DNA from: Bacteroidota bacterium
Lineage (GTDB): Bacteria; Bacteroidota; Bacteroidia; Bacteroidales; JAADJA01
Assembly: GCA_020444515.1 (NCBI GenBank)
Contig: JAHLKX010000001.1
Location: forward strand, 248,001-312,000
Direction: 5' to 3'
DNA length: 64,000 nucleotides
This document shows, piece after piece, positions 16,131 to 24,339 of this stretch. The position numbers were made by a program, and so were the translations under genes. The first letter of the stretch is position 1. Every line of letters begins with the position of its first letter. The notes under the pieces are model-generated. The model made no database searches and was not told where the DNA came from. It saw nothing but the letters and a program-made list of their open reading frames with translations.

Positions 16131-16574
16131 CACTGATGACGCGGATCAAGCGGATGATCGCGGATTGTTTGTGAATATTTTTCGTTTGAATTGTGGTTCC
16201 TTGCCAAAATTAAGCAACAAACCGATTTCAATTTCTGTAGCTTTCAGGTAATTGATCAATTGGAATTCATGTTCTTCGCAGATGGATTCTGCAGCTTTTA
16301 ATTCAACGATGACTTTTTCTTCGACCATCAAATCTGCAAAATAGCTGCCCACTAATTTTTCCTTGTAATACACATCAATCGGATATTGTTTTTGCACGGA
16401 TAGCCCCATTTCCGTCAATTCAAGCAGCATGGAATTTTCGTAAACCTTCTCCAGAAACCCATACCCAAGTGTGTTGTACACATTGTAAAACGCCCTGATG
16501 ATCTTATCCGTAATATCCTTATGTTTAAATTCCATATCCGTGCTAATCTGTTAAATCTGCGTCATCTGTGTTCC
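16131..16574 (-). mobile_element. GxxExxY-bearing palindromic element: repeat halves D and E flanking one gene
   Basis: The left half D (16131-16166, CACTGATGACGCGGATC...) matches the first 36-38 bases of copies B and C. The right half E (16535-16574, TATCCGTGCTAATCTG...GTTCC) matches their last 40-41 bases. Together they make 76 bases against 79 for a gene-less copy. The space between them is filled exactly by the GxxExxY gene, whose ATG and last seven codons lie in the two halves. This is the arrangement expected if the gene-bearing form is the parent and the other copies are gene-less derivatives, or if the gene inserted into the repeat centre. Confidence 0.7.
16146..16535 (-). CDS. GxxExxY family protein (PDDEXK_3-like)
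   Basis: A 129-residue protein with the defining G26-F-L-E29-K-V-Y32 motif. A PD-(D/E)XK-like core is visible as D68 followed by E78-L-K80 (YFADLMVEEK, VIVELKAAE), the pattern of nuclease-fold proteins. The family is widespread in Bacteroidota and other phyla and its function is not established. The protein ends NNPRSSA, which together with the TGA stop is translated from the left repeat half, and its ATG overlaps the right half. It sits between the YgfK stop and the PLP-enzyme start, in the same direction. A role in processing or mobilising the surrounding palindrome is a reasonable but untested idea. Confidence 0.9.
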   Translation of the reverse strand: MEFKHKDITDKIIRAFYNVYNTLGYGFLEKVYENSMLLELTEMGLSVQKQYPIDVYYKEKLVGSYFADLMVEEKVIVELKAAESICEEHEFQLINYLKATEIEIGLLLNFGKEPQFKRKIFTNNPRSSA

Positions 16575-19500
16575 AATAAAATCCTCAGCAGCTGTTAAAA
16601 TCATCTTCATCTCCACAGCCCTTTTCAAATCAACTTCTCCATCATTTCCAATCTCAAAATCCAAAATACTGAAATCATTTTTTGATAAGCTAATCTTTGA
16701 AGTTGGTGTGCTATATTCAAAATGATTATTGTTTTCTTTGAATTTGCAGACTTGACCCTCTTTCCTATAAAACAATGTATCCCCTTCCAGGTAATAACAA
16801 TCGTCATCTTTTTCAAAAGCGGTTTTATTCAGATATAGGGGTGGTTTTTCTTTGTAAGGTGCCCCCGAAGTCGGACAGAAGGTGTTGCAGTTGCCACATT
16901 CATTGCACCAATCAGCGAGGTGAAGGATTTGCGGGGATTGATCGATCCTGAAGTTTCCATCATCCACCACCTCCATTTTACCATTGGATTGAACCAATTT
17001 CGAAAGCCTGATTTCCTGGGGTTCCACAAAATAGGAATAGAGTGCCATGTTGGGGCAAACCGTTACACAGGTATTGCAAAGTTCGTCGCATTTCAGGCAG
17101 CGGGAGGTTTCCAACCGGGCCTGACCATCAGTAAGGGTTTGGGAGACCAACTGAAAACTCTTTCTTTCCTCCAATCCGATCTCCTCCACTTCCACCGATC
17201 TGATTTTCTTCATCCGGTTGATCATCAGCGTACGTGGATCGGTTTTTTGCCGTTCAGAGGGTAGTTCAATTTTAAAATTAATACCTGCTTTTCGCATGAT
17301 CTGTTCTGCTGCTTTACGACCGTCAGCAATGGCATTGATGGCCGTGGAAGCGCCGCGCAGAGCATCTCCGCCGATAAAGACATTCGGGATTTTCGTTTCA
17401 TAGATGCCCGGTTCAGCCTTCAGGTATTTGGGTTCGATAAAATCGATTTCGGGATCCTGGCCGATGGCCGGAAGCAATGTGTCGCAGGGCACTTCAAACT
17501 CCGATCCGGGAATTTCCACCGGCTTTGGTCGCCCGGCAGCATCCCTGCCTTCCAATTTCATACGGATACAGGTCAGCGATTTCACCCGGCAGTTTTCAAT
17601 ATTCACCTTAATGGGCAGCACCAATTCCTGAATTTCCATTCCCTCTTCCAGTGCCGCTTGGATCTCCCCGTGATCGGCCGGCATCTGATTCATGCTTCTT
17701 CGATAGAGAATGGTAATTTTTGAATTATTACCAGCAAGACGGTATGCTGTTCGGGCGGTGTCCATTGCGGTATTACCGCCACCGATGATCGCGATGTTCT
17801 TCCCCAGTTGAATTCGTTTTCCTTCTTTTACCTTGAAAAGAAAATCCAGCGGGTCGAGCACTCCACCTGTTTCAATGTTCTCAATTTTAAATTTCCGGGT
17901 TCGGGGGGCGCCGGTGGCTATGTAAACAAAATCGGATTTTTTCCTGATCTCCTCAAAATTACCTTTCGAAATTTTCGTGTCGTAATGGATCTTTACGCCG
18001 GCTTTTTCAATCCTTTCAAGATCTTTGCGGTAGGTTTCTTCTGTCAATCTGAAAGAAGGAATTGCACCCGAAACCATGCCGCCAGTCTGGTCCTTGTTCT
18101 CATAAACGTCTAGCTGAAAACCTGCCAGTGCAAGGAAATAACCGGCACTTAATCCGGAAGGCCCTGCGCCTATGATGGCGACTTTTTTATTGTTTGATGT
18201 AAGTTTTTCGGGTCTAAAATCCAAATCCTTCTCAGCAACAAAACGCTTGATCTCTCTTATCAACAGCGGGTCATCGTAATTGATCCGGGTGCATTTGGTC
18301 TGACAAAGATGATCGCAAACCATACCGGTTGAGTTGGGAAAAGGATTGGTGCGCAGGATCGACCGGAAAGAATTTGCATCATCGTCATTCGCCACATAAT
18401 GCAGGTAATCCGGGATGTCCTGGTTGGTCGGACAGGTTTCAACGCAGGGGGCTGCAATGCAATCGAAAACGCCAAGTTGGCGGTCGGTTTTTATTGAAGG
18501 TTCCTGTATGTTCGTTTTTTTATAATCGCTTGATTCAATAACCTCTCTTGCATAAATTTCCAGGTTTTTTAAAATCGCTTTTTCTTTCGATTTAAGATGA
18601 GATACATTCAATATATAATCCTCAACAGAATTTGCTTCTTCCTTCTGAAATTCGGCTTTCAGATTATCAAGATATTGATGCAATAGTCCGTAACCGCCGG
18701 GCTTGAGGATATCGGAACAGACCGTGACCGGACTTAATCCACACGACAGCAACCGGTGAATGTTAAAGGCATTGGCACCACCGGAGAAAGAAATATCGAG
18801 TTTTCCGTCAAATTCTTTTTGAAGCCTGAAAGCCAGGTTCACCGCAAGCGGATGCAAAGCCCGACCACTCATGTACATCATTTTTTCTGTTTCCGGGAAA
18901 ACCGGTTTGTGATTCTGGCTTTCGAGGGTGTTGGTGAGTTTCAGTCCAAAATGAACGTTGTTTTCAGAAGCAGCCTTATGCAGATTTTTAATGATCTGAA
19001 TGGCATCTTGATACTTCAAATCGTGTTCGAAAGCTTCGTCCGGGACCCGGGTTTTAAAACCGCTTTGACCCAATATTTCGTGAAGTTTTTCTTTCCCGAG
19101 CAGGGTAGGGTTGAGCTTAATGGCCGTATGTAGCTTTTTCTCTTCGATAAGGTATAGCCCGATCCTTTCAATTTCGTCAGGCGGACATCCATGCATGGTG
19201 GAAAGGGTGATGCTGTCGGATATGCAGTCAGGAATATTGATCGCATCGATGTCGGGATAAAGATCACGGATCTCTTTAATTTTAGCTTTTTTCTCTATGC
19301 TGCAATCATTCATTTTATGGAAAAAACACTGCATATTTTCATTTAAAATTCCCTGAAGGTCATACCCGACACTCATGTTGAAGATCGTTCCCAGTTCTTT
19401 CCCATCGAAACCCAGTTTGTGTTTTAGTAAATGGATCAGAATCCACGCATTTAGATACTGATCGAAGGATTCATGAATTTTCAGTTCCTGTGACCATTCG

Positions 19501-19826
19501 CAGTTATAGCCCTCATCCTGCATGTCGATACAGGGTTTGGCAACGGCGATTTCATCAAGTGTTTGCACGGTTTTCAATTCCATATACCGTGCACCGCAAA
19601 GCCAGGCTGCCACGATGTTTTGTGCCAGTTGGGAATGCGGTCCGGCAGCGACGCCGATGGGTGTTTCTAGGCTCTGGCCAAATCGTTGCAATCGAAAAGG
19701 ATCAGTTTGTTCGGATCTGAAAAATATTTCTTCAGGAATGCCAAAATACTGACCTCTTGAACCGATCTGATCCAGAATTATCTTCGTAAGTTGACGAAAC
19801 GGTATGATGGAGAATTTATCGGTCAC
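16551..19826 (-). CDS. ygfK: YgfK, putative selenate reductase / electron-transfer flavoprotein subunit
   Basis: A 1091-residue protein. Residues 1-430 resemble a dihydroorotate-dehydrogenase-like TIM-barrel region, with VGYDLQG and LSFSGGANAFN. Residues 455-520 carry a Cys-rich GltD/NADPH-GOGAT-like linker (CIAAPCVETCPTN, CDHLCQTKC). From about 545 is an FAD domain (IIGAGPSGLSAGY), then a second dinucleotide site near 680 (IGGGNTAMDTA) and GGDALRGAS near 835. Two Fe-S clusters follow at about 914 (CLKCDELCNTCVTVCP) and 975 (CNECGNCNTFCP). The family is tied to Se-dependent Mo hydroxylases and probably moves electrons between them and NAD(P)H or an acceptor. Its C-terminal GTQMTQI and stop are encoded by repeat half E, the same tail in the same frame as in the dihydropyrimidinase-like protein. 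Confidence 0.88.
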   Translation of the reverse strand: MTDKFSIIPFRQLTKIILDQIGSRGQYFGIPEEIFFRSEQTDPFRLQRFGQSLETPIGVAAGPHSQLAQNIVAAWLCGARYMELKTVQTLDEIAVAKPCIDMQDEGYNCEWSQELKIHESFDQYLNAWILIHLLKHKLGFDGKELGTIFNMSVGYDLQGILNENMQCFFHKMNDCSIEKKAKIKEIRDLYPDIDAINIPDCISDSITLSTMHGCPPDEIERIGLYLIEEKKLHTAIKLNPTLLGKEKLHEILGQSGFKTRVPDEAFEHDLKYQDAIQIIKNLHKAASENNVHFGLKLTNTLESQNHKPVFPETEKMMYMSGRALHPLAVNLAFRLQKEFDGKLDISFSGGANAFNIHRLLSCGLSPVTVCSDILKPGGYGLLHQYLDNLKAEFQKEEANSVEDYILNVSHLKSKEKAILKNLEIYAREVIESSDYKKTNIQEPSIKTDRQLGVFDCIAAPCVETCPTNQDIPDYLHYVANDDDANSFRSILRTNPFPNSTGMVCDHLCQTKCTRINYDDPLLIREIKRFVAEKDLDFRPEKLTSNNKKVAIIGAGPSGLSAGYFLALAGFQLDVYENKDQTGGMVSGAIPSFRLTEETYRKDLERIEKAGVKIHYDTKISKGNFEEIRKKSDFVYIATGAPRTRKFKIENIETGGVLDPLDFLFKVKEGKRIQLGKNIAIIGGGNTAMDTARTAYRLAGNNSKITILYRRSMNQMPADHGEIQAALEEGMEIQELVLPIKVNIENCRVKSLTCIRMKLEGRDAAGRPKPVEIPGSEFEVPCDTLLPAIGQDPEIDFIEPKYLKAEPGIYETKIPNVFIGGDALRGASTAINAIADGRKAAEQIMRKAGINFKIELPSERQKTDPRTLMINRMKKIRSVEVEEIGLEERKSFQLVSQTLTDGQARLETSRCLKCDELCNTCVTVCPNMALYSYFVEPQEIRLSKLVQSNGKMEVVDDGNFRIDQSPQILHLADWCNECGNCNTFCPTSGAPYKEKPPLYLNKTAFEKDDDCYYLEGDTLFYRKEGQVCKFKENNNHFEYSTPTSKISLSKNDFSILDFEIGNDGEVDLKRAVEMKMILTAAEDFIGTQMTQI

Positions 19827-19919
19827 CTCTGTGTTATTCCATAAACAGCAAATCTACAAATATTCGTAGTTTTGGCAACCCGAAAGAAAAAATCTATAAA
19901 CAATATTGGTGTTAAAAAA

Positions 19920-20507
19920 ATGGAAATTAATTCCGACAGACCTGGTGTTGTAATATTAGCTGCTGGATTGTCTAAGCGAATGGGTTTACCGAAGCATGAT
20001 CTTCGTTTTTTAGAGGAGGTCACATTTCTGGAACACATCATCAGAGTGTATCAAAAGTTTGTGGCCTCACGAATTGTGCTGGTCATCAATAACCAGCATG
20101 ATTTCCGCAGGTATTTTTATGAGGAGGATTTGAAGATCGTCGTCAACAAACACCCTGAATTTGGACGGCTTCACTCAATCCAACTGGGTCTGAAAGAATT
20201 CAACCATGTCCCTGTTTTTATTCAGAATGTAGACAATCCCTTTGTTAACCCTGGATTGCAGATGGCACTTGAAGATGGTATTGATGATCACGATTATGCT
20301 GTTCCGGTTTATAATGGAAAAGGTGGACACCCGATTTTACTATCGCAAAAGATAATCAAGAAAGTTGCTGGAGACTTTAAAAAGGAGGACAAATTGAGTG
20401 ATGTGCTCTTGAACTTCATCCGCAAGGACGTTCCGATGAATGATCCTTATATTTTGGCGAATATCAATACGGAGGAGGATTATCGAAAGTATTTTTCCGG
20501 TTTGTAG
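19920..20507 (+). CDS. mocA: MocA-like molybdenum cofactor nucleotidyltransferase
   Basis: A 195-residue nucleotidyltransferase of the MobA/MocA type: AAGLSKRMGLPKHDL at the N-terminus binds the nucleotide triphosphate, followed by the QNVDNPF metal segment near 104 and GGHPILL near 140. MocA attaches CMP to molybdopterin to make MCD for xanthine dehydrogenase-type enzymes; the neighbouring hydroxylases need exactly this. The frame opens earlier with a TTG at 19872, but ATG at 19920 gives the family start and avoids the ygfK upstream region. It is divergent from ygfK, with about 90 bases between the starts, so they may share a control region. Repeat copy F begins 3 bases after its stop. Confidence 0.85.
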   Translation: MEINSDRPGVVILAAGLSKRMGLPKHDLRFLEEVTFLEHIIRVYQKFVASRIVLVINNQHDFRRYFYEEDLKIVVNKHPEFGRLHSIQLGLKEFNHVPVFIQNVDNPFVNPGLQMALEDGIDDHDYAVPVYNGKGGHPILLSQKIIKKVAGDFKKEDKLSDVLLNFIRKDVPMNDPYILANINTEEDYRKYFSGL

Positions 20508-20509
20508 AA

Positions 20510-20606
20510 CGCACCTGCCTGCCGGCAGGCAGGGATGACGCTGATCTGACAGATGTTCGCAGATTTAAATCCGTGTTAATCTGCACAATCCGCGTTATCA
20601 GCGTTC
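20510..20606 (-). repeat. Palindromic interspersed repeat, copy F
   Basis: Lies between the convergent 3' ends of the MocA-like gene and the Mo-subunit gene. It has the 20-bp GC-rich palindrome CCTGCCTGCCGGCAGGCAGG at 20514-20533, as in copy A, then the usual body ending AATCCGCGTTATCAGCGTTC. The stop of the Mo-subunit gene lies in the repeat. The two copies with the extension are the two at convergent gene ends, so they may serve as bidirectional terminators. Confidence 0.85.
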
Positions 20607-22898
20607 TATCTTCTCCCGGATAATTTCAATTGATTCCAGTATCACCTCATTCGTCGCCGGCAAAGAAAACTCCGGCTCAAATTGGTGATTGCCTACTGCC
20701 GAAATTGCATCCTTGATCGCCAGCCATACTGACAATGCCAGCATAAACGGCGGTTCACCCACTGCTTTGCTCTGTTTGATGGTGCCGGGATTTGGAACGT
20801 TTTTCAAAATCTCAACCCGGAAATCTTTCGGAATATCTTGTATGGTGGGAATTTTATAGGTGTCGGGAGAATGGTTGAGTAAGTTCCCATTTTGATCGTA
20901 TTTTAAATCTTCCGTAGTGACCCAGCCCAGTCCCTGCACAAAACCACCCTCGATCTGGCCCAGATCGATGCGCTCATTCAGCGATTTCCCAACATCATGC
21001 AGAATATCTGTTCGCAAAACCTTTGCATACCCTGTGAGTGTGTCCATTTCAACTTCCGTAGCGGCCATTCCGAAAGCAAAATAGTGGAATGGATGTCCTT
21101 TGCCTTTTGCCTTATCATAATGAATGTTGGGTGTTTTGTAAAACCCGGTGGCGCTTAGGCTTGTTTGGCTGAGGTAAGCGAGGTTGATAATTTCAGGGAA
21201 TGGAATTTTATTTTCCGGATTTTTTGAGTCAAAAACAACATCTTTTTCAAAACGGATGTCGTCAGCTGATGAATTGCCTTTAAATGCAACATTCGCAGCC
21301 ACCTCCGACAATCTCGTTTTCAATTTATCGATGGCATTTTTTACGGCCATTCCGTTCAGATCGCTGCCGCTGGAAGCTGCCGTGGCTGAAGTGTTGGGTA
21401 CCTTGGAAGTGTTGGTTGAGGTGATTTTGATATACTTTGGATCAATCCCCAACTCTGAAGAAGCCACCTGCAATATCTTGGCATGCAATCCCTGTCCCAT
21501 TTCCGTTCCGCCGTGGTTCACCTGTACCGTTCCGTCCTTGTAAATGTTAACCAAAGCGCCGGCTTGGTTGAGAAATGATGTTGTAAATGAAATGCCGAAT
21601 TTGACAGGGGTCATTGCCAGACCTCTCTTGGTGAATTTGTTCGATTGATTAAACTGGTTGATTTGGGAACGGCGCTCGAAATAGCATGATGTTTTTGTTA
21701 ATTGATCATAAAGCGCTGGCAACCGGTTGTTTTCAACCTTTTGTCCATAATGGGTGGTGTTTTCAGTATCTTCTTTATAAAAATTGAGTTTCCTGATCTC
21801 AATTGGATCTTTGACCAGGTGCCGTGCAATCCTGTCCATGATATTTTCAATGACTGCAATTCCCTGCGGTCCACCGAAACCACGAAAAGCCGTATTGGAG
21901 GGTAGATTGGTTTTCCATGTATTCCCAACAACTTTCAAGTTTGGAATAAAATAAGCATTGTCAATATGGAACATGGCCCTTTCGGTGATGGCCATGGTAA
22001 GATCGGTGGAAGAACCCGCATCAAGGTTAAGATCGACATCCAGTGCGTTGATCTTTCCTGTTTTATCAAATCCAACTTTATAATGATTCAATGTGCGATG
22101 CCGTTTTCCGGTCATGATCTGGTCTTCATCGCGGTTGAGGCAGATTTTCACCGGTTTACCGGTGGCATTTGCCAATAATGATGCCCACGCAGCCACATGA
22201 TTGGCCTGTGTTTCTTTGCCGCCAAAAGCACCGCCCATGCGCCGGACTTCCACTTCCACTTCGTTTTTTTGGATGCCCAACACTTCGGCCACAATGGCCT
22301 GCGTTTCGGAGGGATGTTGGGTGGAGCTATAGACTTTTATTTCTTTTCCCTCACCCGGAACAGCCAGGCAGGATTGGGTTTCGAGGTACCAGTGTTCCTG
22401 TCCGCCGGTTTTTAGGGAACCTTCTAAGATTGTAGTGCTTTTTGAAAATCCCTTTTCAAGATTGCCGCACTCAATTTTCCGGGGAGGAGCCAGCCGTTTT
22501 CCTTTTTTTATTGAAGTTTCAAGATCGAGAATGGCTTCCAAAGGTTCAAAATCAATCTTGATCAGCTTCTCAGCTTTTCGGGCTGCTTCCTTTGTTTTGG
22601 CTGCGATCAGGGCAACAGCCTGTCCGATAAAGGTCACTTGCTCATCTGCCAGGCAAATCTCATCATGCACCACCGGCCCCATCTGGTTTTGCCCGGGGAT
22701 ATATTTTGCCAGGACAATGGTCTCCACACCTTCAACCTTTAAGGCTTCGGATATATCAATGGATGTAATCTTTGCATGTGCCAGCCGGCTATAAACCACA
22801 TGGCCTTCCAGCATCTGGCTGCTGGCCTGCATGTCGTTCACATACACCGATTCTCCGGTGACATGATTGTGGGCGCTATCGTGCGGGAGAAAATTCAT
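20598..22898 (-). CDS. xdhB: Xanthine dehydrogenase, molybdopterin-binding subunit
   Basis: About 766 residues, the full length for an XdhB-type Mo subunit. Visible motifs are GGAFGGKETQ near residue 225, AFRGFGGPQG near 337, GGTEMGQGLH near 465 and the catalytic-Glu loop AVGEPPFMLA near 725. It oxidises purines such as hypoxanthine or xanthine, or runs in reverse, with the 2Fe-2S/FAD subunit encoded just upstream. The frame reaches an ATG at 22913, but the second ATG at 22898 is preceded by GAGGAGA at good spacing and is preferred. The coding region overlaps the end of the small-subunit gene by 23 bases, indicating coupled translation. The last codons and stop are in repeat copy F. Confidence 0.88.
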   Translation of the reverse strand: MNFLPHDSAHNHVTGESVYVNDMQASSQMLEGHVVYSRLAHAKITSIDISEALKVEGVETIVLAKYIPGQNQMGPVVHDEICLADEQVTFIGQAVALIAAKTKEAARKAEKLIKIDFEPLEAILDLETSIKKGKRLAPPRKIECGNLEKGFSKSTTILEGSLKTGGQEHWYLETQSCLAVPGEGKEIKVYSSTQHPSETQAIVAEVLGIQKNEVEVEVRRMGGAFGGKETQANHVAAWASLLANATGKPVKICLNRDEDQIMTGKRHRTLNHYKVGFDKTGKINALDVDLNLDAGSSTDLTMAITERAMFHIDNAYFIPNLKVVGNTWKTNLPSNTAFRGFGGPQGIAVIENIMDRIARHLVKDPIEIRKLNFYKEDTENTTHYGQKVENNRLPALYDQLTKTSCYFERRSQINQFNQSNKFTKRGLAMTPVKFGISFTTSFLNQAGALVNIYKDGTVQVNHGGTEMGQGLHAKILQVASSELGIDPKYIKITSTNTSKVPNTSATAASSGSDLNGMAVKNAIDKLKTRLSEVAANVAFKGNSSADDIRFEKDVVFDSKNPENKIPFPEIINLAYLSQTSLSATGFYKTPNIHYDKAKGKGHPFHYFAFGMAATEVEMDTLTGYAKVLRTDILHDVGKSLNERIDLGQIEGGFVQGLGWVTTEDLKYDQNGNLLNHSPDTYKIPTIQDIPKDFRVEILKNVPNPGTIKQSKAVGEPPFMLALSVWLAIKDAISAVGNHQFEPEFSLPATNEVILESIEIIREKIER

Positions 22899-24339
22899 GC
22901 GTGGTCTCCTCATAAAATTTTAACAACAGGTTTTTGGCTGCGAGCTTTCTGAACTCTGCTCCCGAACGGGCATCGGAGAGGGGCTGGAATTCCTCTTTCA
23001 GGATTTTCATCGCTTCCACAATATTTTCTTCTTTCCATTCTTTTCCCAGTAAAAATGCTTCCGTTTGCTTTGCCCGCTTAGGCATGGCTGCCATTCCGCC
23101 ATATGCCAGGCAAATATCTTCTACACTGCCATTATTTAACTTTAATCGGAAGCCAGCACTCACAGTTGAAATATCGAGGTCTTTTCGTTTAGACACTTTG
23201 TAAAACCTTACGTTTTGGCGTTTCGGGATCGTAACCGAGTAGATCAATTCACCCGTCTGCAAATCGGTTTGGCGGTAGCCTTTGATAAAATCTTCAATCC
23301 TGATACTCCTTTCTCCCGATTGACTAAGAATCTTCAAATTCGCATCATAAGCAATAAGCAAAGGCAAGGTGTCGCCAATGGGAGAGGCTGTTCCGATGTT
23401 GCCACCCAATGTAGCCAGTTCCCGGATCTGTTTGGAAGCAAAAACCTTCAGCATTTCGCAGAAAGCCGGAAACTCACCATTTAATTTGGTTTTGACCGAT
23501 TCAAGTGGAAGTCCGGCACCCATCTCAACCTGATTGTTTTCTTCGTTGAAAAATTTCAATTCCGAAACTGCTGAAAGATCGATCACTTTGGCAATCAACT
23601 CAAACTTTTTCGTTTGTTTCAGGGCAACATCTGTCGAACCGTTTATCACTGTTGCATCCGCATGTTCGGTTAAAAACTTAAGTGCACTTTTCAGTGATTT
23701 GGGCTGAATATAAGTTTGACCATTTACGTTTATGACAACATCGTTTTGATCGTCATTCAGGTTTTTCAGTTCCTTTTGAATTGCATTTTCATTTTCCGAA
23801 AAATGATCAGGTTGACCATTCGTAGCTTGTATGGCAGCATCCAGGATGGGTTGATATCCAGTGCAACGGCAGAGATTTCCGGTAAGGGCATCTTCTGCAA
23901 TTTCCCGGGTTGGACTGACATGGGATTTTTGTAAAGCGAAGATCGACATCACAATGCCTGGTGTGCAAAACCCGCACTGACTGCCATTCAGATCGACCAT
24001 GGCCTGCTGCACCGGGTGAAGTTTTACTTCTCCTTTCTCTTTCCAGGCGAGGTTTTCAATGGTGATCAGTTGTTTGCCATCGATCATCGGGAGGAAAACC
24101 AGGCAGGAATTGACGGCCCGGTAAATCATCTTACCAGAATGATCCGGTTCTGCCAAAACCACCGTGCAGGCACCGCAATCGCCTTCGGCACAACCCTCTT
24201 TAACGCCTTTGTGATTTGGTAATGAGCGCAGATAGTTCAGAACGGTGATTGTGGGTGAAAGCCGTTCTTTCTCAAAATCGACGGTGATTGTTTTGCCATC
24301 GAGGATAAAACTAACCGTTTTCCGAACCTGGTCCATCAT
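22876..24339 (-). CDS. xdhA: Xanthine dehydrogenase small subunit, 2Fe-2S and FAD domains
   Basis: A 487-residue protein of XdhA type. Residues 1-95 are the first 2Fe-2S domain (GCAEGDCGACTVVL with the usual C-x4-C-x2-C). Residues 110-175 are the second 2Fe-2S domain (GSQCGFCTPGIVM, LCRCTGYQPI). Residues from about 205 are the FAD domain of the CO dehydrogenase flavoprotein class (INGSTDVALK, LATLGGNIGTASPIGD). It passes electrons from the Mo subunit to NAD or another acceptor. It overlaps xdhC by 4 bases (ATGA) and the Mo-subunit gene by 23, so the order xdhC-xdhA-xdhB on the minus strand is one operon. Confidence 0.9.
   Translation of the reverse strand: MMDQVRKTVSFILDGKTITVDFEKERLSPTITVLNYLRSLPNHKGVKEGCAEGDCGACTVVLAEPDHSGKMIYRAVNSCLVFLPMIDGKQLITIENLAWKEKGEVKLHPVQQAMVDLNGSQCGFCTPGIVMSIFALQKSHVSPTREIAEDALTGNLCRCTGYQPILDAAIQATNGQPDHFSENENAIQKELKNLNDDQNDVVINVNGQTYIQPKSLKSALKFLTEHADATVINGSTDVALKQTKKFELIAKVIDLSAVSELKFFNEENNQVEMGAGLPLESVKTKLNGEFPAFCEMLKVFASKQIRELATLGGNIGTASPIGDTLPLLIAYDANLKILSQSGERSIRIEDFIKGYRQTDLQTGELIYSVTIPKRQNVRFYKVSKRKDLDISTVSAGFRLKLNNGSVEDICLAYGGMAAMPKRAKQTEAFLLGKEWKEENIVEAMKILKEEFQPLSDARSGAEFRKLAAKNLLLKFYEETTHEFSPAR

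Noticed and set aside
16115..16231. N-terminal extension of the long PLP enzyme
   Set aside because: The added 39 residues translate the repeat half and part of the GxxExxY gene; ATG at 16114 gives the family start.
9157..24339. Selenocysteine (in-frame UGA) in the Se-dependent enzymes
   Set aside because: The dehydrogenase frames are full length without in-frame TGA; Se in this family is a labile cofactor ligand, not selenocysteine.
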